Below are positions 56,772 to 64,000 of a stretch of DNA of 64,000 bases, one piece after another. The position numbers and the translations under genes were made by a program. Source of the DNA: Ustulina deusta. Taxonomy: Eukaryota > Ascomycota > Sordariomycetes > Xylariales > Xylariaceae. Where the stretch lies: positions 62,001 through 126,000 of the forward strand of contig JAJNNX010000017.1 of NCBI GenBank assembly GCA_023159155.1, in the 5' to 3' direction. How positions within the stretch are numbered: the stretch's first letter is position 1; each line of letters opens with the position of its first letter. The notes under the pieces are model-generated. The model did not search any database, was not told where the DNA came from, and saw only the letters and a program-made list of their open reading frames with translations.

Positions 56772-59060
56772 TCATAAAGTCGCTTCATCCAAAACATCCC
56801 ACCACTCCCTCGTCCTCGTCCTCTTAGCACCACTCCCACCACCGCTACCACTACCACCACTACCACTTCCACCACTTCCGCCTCTTCCTATTCCACCTCC
56901 TATCCCTATCCCAATCCCAATCCCTTCGCTCCTGGCACTCTTTCCCCCAGCAGTACTACCTCTACTACTCGCACCCCCGCCAGCCGCCATCTTACATCTC
57001 AGCTCAAGCCTCATAACCCTCTCCCTCTCACGGCGCATCCTCGCAGCCCTCTCGTCCACGACGCGCTCGTCGCGGCTCCGGCCCGAGAACCCGCGGCCCC
57101 CGCAGAGGCGCTGCACGCGCAGGCGTCGCGCCATGTTCTCCCAGAAGCCGCCGCGCAGGTGGCGCCAGGGGCGTTCCCAGGCGCTGAAGAAGACGCAGTC
57201 GACGGCCGGGCCGATGCACAGGCTTGCTATGCTCGCAATGCGGAGCGCCAGGGGCTCGATCGGGAGTGAGGTTGATGATGATGATGATGGGAGTGTCGCG
57301 GAGAGGAGGAGATAATGATTGCCGGTGGTGAAGTTCCAGGGACTCGTGGTTGAAAAAGGAGAAGAAGAAGAATTTCCGGCGGAGAAAGAGCTCGTGCCGC
57401 TGCCATGGGATGATGATGTCGTCGTCGTCGTCGTTGGTGGTGTTGTGGCGTACGTGTGCGCCACGAACGGCGCGATCCATGTCAGCAGGTAGATGACCGG
57501 GTACACGAAGAGCAGCCGCATCTGCCGCTGCATCTTGTCGCGGGAGCGCCGCATCGCCGCCTCGGATTCCGACGTCGGCAGGCGCACGGATGAGGGGCTG
57601 CTGAGGTTGAGGTCCTCCTCTCCTGCCGCCTCTTCGTTGTCCGGGTGCTCCGTCGTCGTGAACAGTCTCGGAGGCCCTTGTCGGAGCGCTGCGGTGATGT
57701 TCGCGAGCGAGTTTCTGGGTCCCGTGTCTGACCCGCGTGGACGGAGCCGTCGTTTCCACTTGTTACGTCGGATGCCGCGCGGGTTATGTGATGGGGAATC
57801 CCCACCGCCACCACCGGCAGCGTACGCTGGCTCCGGGGCGGGGATGGCGGCTGCGGCTGCGGCGGCCGCGTTACTGTGGACATTATTAATATCATTAGAG
57901 TATAGCGAGGAGATTTGCGTGGTGGCACAGTTGGAGATGGTGTTGGTGTAGGGCATGTTGCTTGCTGGGTGCACGGGCCCGTCATGTCCGAAGTCGACCA
58001 AGTTCCACGCAATTGAGCTCTTCCGCACTACCCGCTCCGGCGCGTCCGGCAGGTAAATGCCCTCGCCAATTTGCAGTGTGCTCACGGTTGATGCGAGTGA
58101 ATACTGACGAGACTTCGAGGGGTCGTTTTTGGACATGCTGACGTGTGTGGAGTCGAGCAGACCATGGGTCGTTAGCTGCGGTGTCAGAGGGACGCTGCGA
58201 CTCCTCCATTTACGCTTCGATTGCCGACGAGTGAAGGTTGATCCGGTGGATGCGGAATTCAAAGTGCTGGCCCTCCTCTGGTCCTCACCGAAGCGCCGAT
58301 AGCGGATGTCAACATATAGGTAAAGCCCCGTGTATGTGACGATGATGGAGCCGAAGATAATGTACCGGGGAACCCAGGCTAGAGTGTTGAGGTACCAGCT
58401 TGGATGCATCGGGAGGTAGCAATGAGGCCCGTTGTCGACGAAACTATCTCCTGTTATTGGAACTATAGCTGCTAGGATAATGGGCAGGGTAGCCCAAAGT
58501 GTGTAGGCAACGCGTCGGTAGGGTTGGAGATCGAAGGTGGTACCAGGATGTTGGCGTTTGAAAACGAATAAAATAGCATGAATGGCGATGAGGAGGACAG
58601 CTATGTCGGATGCTTCGATGGTTACGCTGAGAAAGAAGCCGGAGACCTGGCAAAAGGCCCAACTGGAATTCAAGGGCTTTTCGGTGATGAAGTAGACCAA
58701 GGGGCTGATGAGGAGCCATAGAGCCTTGGCCATGTCGCTCTGTATCAAGAGCATGATCATGCTATGCACGGTTACTACATTCCCGCGGTGGACCGAATCG
58801 CAAACCGGGTTGGTTGTTCTTTTCCCATTGACTTACTCTTGGCGGAATCCTCTCCTCATCCGAACAAACCAGTAAAAGGTGAACAGAGCAGCTATTACGC
58901 TAATGGCGGCAAAGGAGAGGGAGACACACATGACGGCCAGCGTATGTGGATTGGCAGAGTCAACGCTTTGCGGAGTATCGCGCTTCATTATGAAGCCATC
59001 GTAGGTATTAAACATAAAACTGGTTGCAGCGGCGGCTGTGAGCTGCTGGAGAGGAGCCAT
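56772..59060 (-). CDS. Gpr1/Git3-type G-protein-coupled receptor
   Basis: Two exons, 59060-58837 and 58761-56772, giving 737 residues. Seven hydrophobic helices are visible: HTLAVMCVSLSFAAISVIAA (1), LWLLISPLVYFIT (2), FFLSVTIEASDIAVLLIAIH (3), VAYTLWATLPIILAAIVP (4), LAWVPRYIIFGSIIVTYTGL (5), LLFVYPVIYLLTWIAPFV (6) and LRIASIASLCIGPAVDCVFF (7). RRGFRQD-MIMLLIQSDMAKALW after helix 1 and the IEASD block match the Git3/Gpr1 nutrient-sensing family, which signals through a G-alpha subunit to cAMP. The third cytoplasmic loop is very long (about 270 residues, with Ala and Gly runs). The C-tail ends in GIGIGIG and SGGSGSGG repeats. The start at 59060 is the first ATG of the frame; the frame's upstream TTG is not used. 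Confidence 0.87.
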
Positions 59061-61842
59061 CACGGGGGGCCAAGTTGGCAGCCAGACGAAGTATCGGGTT
59101 TGGAGTCTCAAAACTTCTTTCCCTTCGTGCGTGCGAGTCGCTGAATGGAGGCTGAGACCTTCATTTTTGTCCTTCCTTCGTCGCGTGCAGGCGTTCTTTG
59201 AAGCATCTATCTGTCCAGCAGTCGGTGATGCCTCTACCTAGGACGTCAAAAGCTTGGGACAGGGTAGGTGTGTACCATGTCCTTATGCGTTCTTCGTAGT
59301 GTGGGATGGGTACAATAATCCCGCTGCTAGGCAAGATCGATGTTATAACAACGACAACAATAGCCGAACGGATGCTTTCCCAATGTGCTACTGGAACACT
59401 AGGACAGGCCAGACTCAACTTTCCCCTCCATCGACGGGCTGACACGGAGTCAGGTAGCTGATTTGAGCGCTTCCCTCACTCCTCAGCAGGTAGTAGCGCG
59501 GGGGGGAAAGTTCAAGAATTGCCTTTTGGCTAGGGCTGGACCTATCTTTGTTAACGTCGGCCCTACGGAAAGCATAATTCTTTAGCGCACCTTGGGGATT
59601 TCTTTCATGTGATTGGAAATTCCTTTCGAGCGAGCACTTGTGCGAAATTCCAATGGCTCTTTTTGTCATCGAGCTCTCTTCTTTGAAGATGAAGACGGTA
59701 GGTTTTCCCGGAAGAGACGAGAATAGTAGAAATGTCAATAGCGCTTCATTCGCCTTTGCCAAAAAGAGACACACGATGCGGTCAACAAAAAAACAAGATA
59801 GCCAACAAGACAATCCCCAGAATTAGAAATCGCGGCAGCAACGCCAGAACACGAACCATCTTTAGGTAGTAGTAATAATAATAATAGGTATGACTATGGA
59901 CCCAACGCAAGCAAGCAAGGCATGTATGTTTGAGAGCGACGCACGTCCAAGCAGCTGGACCTCTCTCCCCCAATAGAGACAACGATAGAGAAAAGACCCC
60001 CATTGCTGGATCCAGCACGCCGCCTCACTCGCCTGATTCCCCACGCGCCCGTGCTAGCTGCTGTGTGTTAGCGATGTAGAACCGGGTTGGTGTTGGTTCC
60101 AAGGTGGCGGTGAACAGGGAAGAAGAACTACTGGCCGTGCCGTGACGGCGGGAATTACGGGAATTGCGGGTCTGCGGCAGGGTAAATTGCTGTTGCAGAA
60201 AGTCTGTCTTCGCGTGTGTGGTTAATTGAGGGATAAGTGACACAACATATTGCAGCGCCGTCCAAGTTCCGATCGGGTGACTTGTTTCGCTGCATTCCCA
60301 AATGGAAGTCTGGATCGTTGCCTGATCTGATGTTGCTGCAGGAGACAGGACCGTGGGCGGTCAGCAGATCATCTGCGCCAGCACCTGCACCAGCACCTGC
60401 ACCAGACGACCCTCCAGCAGGTATGCGATGGCATAGGTAGATGGCGCTACTGTCGGTACTCAACATCCCCAACCACTGGACCGTGTCATCTGGCATAGAT
60501 GCCCCTAACGACCATACCATGTTAGAACGATCGGCGCTTGGATCAGCTAATCAGACCACGACACGCCCTCATTCCAGCAGTACACGACGATGGCCACAAC
60601 TACTGGGGACAGCGATGACTCGTTGTAGACATCTTGTTTTCATCCCTCATTCCAGAGGTGTAGTTCATGGAATGAGACGAGACAAGACAGACAAGACAGA
60701 CGAGACAAGACAAACAGGCACACCGCATTCTTCCCTTGCATGGCTAGACTCGACGCCCAGAAACCCTAACATGAACCAGTTGAAGAACTATCGTTGGATA
60801 AGATTTTCCCTACTGTGCGTCGAGTCCTTATTTTGACTCTGATCGTCTGGTTCTTACGTATTGAGGTGGTGGGCCAGTGGAGAGTAGAGAAACGAAGAAG
60901 AAGATAAAAAAAGAAAAGAAAAGAAGGGAGACAGAGACAGAGGCAGGGAAAACAGAAAAAGGGAGGCAAGCCAAAGACAGGGAAAATAAAGGATTGCGGA
61001 TTAAGGGGAGAGAGAGGGAGAGAGGGAGGAGGGGAGCAATGAAAAGGAAACCGAGCAAGGTAGATAGTGTGTACCAGAAACTGGTAGGCACACTCACAGT
61101 ACCTACCTAGGTAGGTAGTTGGTTACTGCACAACCCCCCAGTATCTCGGCCATTCAGTATTAGGTACTTAGGTACCTATCTAATCAATACTAGAACCACA
61201 CACACACATATCATTATATAGTATTCCTTTCCTTCTGCGTCCTCTCCATTTGGATAGGTGACTTTTCGAATCACTGAGCCGCTGTTTCCACGCGCGGGTG
61301 AACAAGACAGACACAATCAACTGCGTAAGCTATTAGGTTAGACAGATAGAGGCTCAAGTGAAGGGATTAGATCGAGATATAATCGTTCCCAAGCAAGAAC
61401 CACATTCTTACTCATCCAGTATCCCAACTAGATTTTCTCTCGCTCAATCTTCCTTCTCCTTCATCTCTTCCCAAGCTATCTTGCACGGTTACCCAGCCGG
61501 GCTTCCCAGCAAGAGCCTTACGGCTCTCTGAAAGGCCGCGAATCTGCCTGCCTGCTTGCCTGTCTGTCTGTCGATACATCAAACCAAACTATTTCGTCCT
61601 TCCCAGCATTCTTCTATGCTGATGTACACAATTAATCGCCATGGAACCATGCAAACAAAACGTCAGAGATAGCCACCCATTGAAACCAATCATGCAGACG
61701 ATACGCCACGCTTTGAAGATAATATTGCCGCCGCTGTCATCGACTCAGACATCGTCCGTACCATGGAGTAAGCAAAGATAAAGAAAGAAAAAAATGGAAA
61801 ATGGAAAAATCGCCGTGAGTATGCTATCGTTACAATCTGCCA
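59061..61842. other. Long upstream region of the receptor gene
   Basis: About 2.8 kb. It contains the receptor promoter, GCACCTGCACCA repeats at about 60378-60412, GACAAGACAGA repeats at about 60680-60716 and a palindrome at 61101-61116. No gene is supported; ORFs crossing the repeats are low-complexity artefacts. Confidence 0.45.
61101..61116. repeat. Perfect 16-bp palindrome of ACCTAGGT type
   Basis: ACCTACCTAGGTAGGT is self-complementary and is an exact copy of the core at 40882-40897. Confidence 0.85.
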
Positions 61843-62774
61843 TTACTGCAGCTCAGCCAGAGCTTGCTGCTGTCCTCCCGCCCAGCCGTTCGTAGAACCA
61901 TCGTACTGTGGGGGTGGTGCAGGCCTGCGATACGGGGTATATCCGTGCGGCGCTGTTGTGTTCCCACAAGGGTTTGGCTGTGCGTACAGGGGCTGGGAGT
62001 AAGCCTGTCCGGCGGAGAACCGGTGACTAGAGCGGCCTGCGCTTGCCGTGTACGCTGCATCTGCTTCCCGGATATCGCTCGTCTCGATCCCGGTGTCCGA
62101 GCTGATGGATCCCTTGGGGGAGATGCCCGGGCTCGGAGTGTCGGGGGATGCTGTGGCGGCCTTTTGGCATAGACGATCGACAAGTGTGCCGTGAGCTTTC
62201 TTGAGCGTCTTCTTGACGAAGCTCGCCATCACGAAGTTACAGCGAAGCTCCACATCCTGTATTTACAAATAGGTCGCTAGTTAGCACTATTGACATAGGT
62301 TTGGTCTGGGCATCGTCGTTGCACCAGCTAGCAAGTGATCATGACAAGAGCAGGAGAACGAACCTCGCGAAGGTATAGTCCCTGCCTCGGGGCACCAAGC
62401 CCTATCTCGACAGGCTCGAGAGGCTCGCCAGGCAGCGTTCCACCGAGGCTCCAGCGCTCGCGGATATCGGTGCCCAAGGGGGCATAGCAGTGCGTCTGGA
62501 TGCCGTTGGGCAGGTCGTTAAAGGCGGCGGTATATTCAATCTCGCCGGACACGAGGCCGCCGGGGAGGTACGAAATCTTATCCGTCAAACTCCACCACAC
62601 GCAGCGGGCCTCTTCCTCGGGAGCGTGCGGGGGTGGCGGGATGGGGTGCCGCTCGATGATCAGCGGATTCAGGTCGATCATCTCCTGGTGGTTGTGCAGG
62701 AAGTCGATGACGACCTCGCGCGGGATGCCCGCGGGCAGGGGCGAGATGGTTGTGAATGTCGTGCGCTTCGACAT
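61843..62774 (-). CDS. DUF7053 family protein
   Basis: Two exons, 62774-62364 and 62256-61843, giving 274 residues. MSKRTTFTTISPLPAGIPRE, then FLHNHQEMIDLNPLIIERHPI, YLPGGLVSGEIEYTAAFNDLPNG, THCYAPLGTDIRERWSLGGTLPGEP and GLYLREDVELRCNFVMASFVKKTLKKAH, is the fungal DUF7053 pattern. The fold resembles a polyketide-cyclase/START-like shape, but the function is unknown. The tail after about residue 160 is Ser/Pro/Gly-rich and disordered. The intron (GTTCGT...TACAG, 107 bp) restores LYLRE-DVELRCN in phase 0. No signal peptide is seen. Confidence 0.85.
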
Positions 62775-64000
62775 GGATCGTTTTTCGCCTTTTCGCTTTT
62801 CGTCTTGATACCCGAGAGGGATATTTCTTTGTCACGCAGGAATACGCTGGAAACGATTCGTTTGTTGCTTATTCGTTTCGTATATTGTAGAGTTGTATAT
62901 TGTATATTGGGAAGGGGATGATGAAGTGGATGAGTCCAGCGACTGAGAGAAGACACGGGTGGCGGAAACGCAGAGTAGATGATTCGTTCGATACAATGCC
63001 CGACGCCGCCGCTCTTGTTGGATTTACCGAATTCAAGTGGAGTCTGGCATGCATTCGTCCAACCGTTGTCGTGGCGTAACTCGTATTAACATACAAGATT
63101 AGCAGTCTCTTTGTTCAGCTTCTCGAAAAGCTAAGATCGAGCCGGACAACAAAAAAGGCAGGTCGGTGAAGACAGACAGACAGACATGTACATAGCCTGG
63201 CTAAGTAGCCTAGTGTACAGAGCGGGCGGGCAACTCGAAGACATTAGTGATTTATTTATTTACTTAGCTTATTTAGGGGAAGTCGCATCTGGTTACACAG
63301 CGCCAACCTGCTCAAACAGAGGAGGGTACTTTCGGGTTCGGATAGGATTTAGGATTTGTCTAGCTAATCGGAATTGTATTAGAATGTCGCATTGCGGCAG
63401 GCAACCGCACCCGCACCAACGCTAAATTTACCCAAGGATTGGTACTAGGTACCTAGTGTAGATCTCCGTAGTCTGTATGTATACATGACATCAACCATGG
63501 CAAATCATTACCTACTGGAAACCACGCATGCATTCGGCTAGGGATGCTACCTATAGCTCGGCCTAAAATAGCTACTTATGGAAATGATACCTCCCGGTAG
63601 TGATACCCGCAGTGCTGCGCTTAGGTCCACTATCTACTGGACTTATAAGCTAGGTAGATACATATTCTCCCCGCAAACACGAGCAACACATAATAATTAC
63701 ACCACAGGAAATACACCCGCATTATCTACTTGTTGCATTCATGCCTAGGTTAGGTAAGTAGGTATAATGCCATACCGTCGTCTCCTCTTCAAATTACGTA
63801 ACTCCTATATACGTAATCTTTTAATCATCTAGTTCTGTACTCGTATTCATCGAGAGTACCTACATTATTACCGCTTTCGGTAAATAAAACAATCCGGCAA
63901 GGTACCTTGACCCTGTCGAAAGTCGCCTCGGATTCTCGGAAAACAATCGAAGTCTAACTCCGCAGCGGAGGAATGTGGTGGTGTAGCTCTTACCTACACT
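62775..64000. other. Intergenic region at right edge
   Basis: 1.2 kb with the promoter of the DUF7053 gene and no supportable gene. GTACCTAG-type words recur from about 63440 to 63760. Confidence 0.4.

Noticed and set aside
60155..60520. 121-codon ORF with a Gly-Ala repeat
   Set aside because: The repeat is the translation of a GCACCTGCACCA microsatellite; the flanks are not protein-like.

Overview
The window looks like nuclear DNA of a filamentous ascomycete (Pezizomycotina). Genes are compact and broken by short GT-AG introns with CTAAC-type branch sites. The gene set is fungal: ALG9, NAF1, an RBM25-like splicing factor, MRP21, a Git3/Gpr1-type receptor, a DUF7053 protein, GPI-type wall proteins and plant-cell-wall hydrolases. 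A Sordariomycete (perhaps Xylariales-like) is my guess from overall character; there is no rRNA or other marker to prove it. I see no tRNA, rRNA, CRISPR array or bacterial-type operon.

Layout. 1-200 is a very AT-rich edge. 865-2264 (-) is a secreted GH43 glycosidase; 3642-5633 (-) is ALG9, which shares a divergent promoter with NAF1 (6379-8175, +). 10767-12796 (+) is a single-pass membrane protein with a C-terminal SH3 domain. 15610-16556 (+) is a GNAT-like protein; 16924-18744 (-) is a GH28 exopolygalacturonase; 19824-21110 (-) is a peroxisomal enoyl-CoA hydratase ending in SKL; 21774-24346 (-) is an RBM25-type RRM/PWI splicing factor, divergent from MRP21 (24785-25654, +). 25904-30384 (+) is a decayed kinesin-14-like gene with four in-frame stops and several frame changes. 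Then follow an HSL-type esterase (31597-32583, -), a YwbE-domain/zinc-finger protein (34955-35554, +), a flavoprotein oxidoreductase (36177-37861, +), a GNAT acetyltransferase (38254-38961, -), a GPI-type surface protein (39965-40663, -), a protein of fungal 'LPxEIRxxIY' type broken by an in-frame TAG (42286-43017, -), an MFS transporter (43565-45741, -), an F-box protein (48283-49489, -), a class-I glutamine amidotransferase (54174-55021, +), a Gpr1-like receptor (56772-59060, -) and a DUF7053 protein (61843-62774, -). Intergenic stretches are long (up to 4.7 kb) and contain simple repeats and GTAC/CTAG-rich palindromes but no gene I can support.

How the genes fit together. There is no clear pathway cluster. 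GH43 and GH28 act on plant cell-wall polysaccharides, ALG9 on N-glycan precursor assembly, the RBM25-like protein on splicing, NAF1 on H/ACA snoRNP assembly and MRP21 in the mitochondrial ribosome.

The most interesting signal is a family of near-identical introns. Introns in GH43 (1312-1438), GH28 (17091-17247 and, more diverged, 17664-17813) and the MFS gene (44627-44752) share their ends and an internal block, and in the three better-conserved copies the ends form inverted repeats that bring the splice sites together. They look like introner-like elements, i.e. introns that multiply and insert into unrelated genes.
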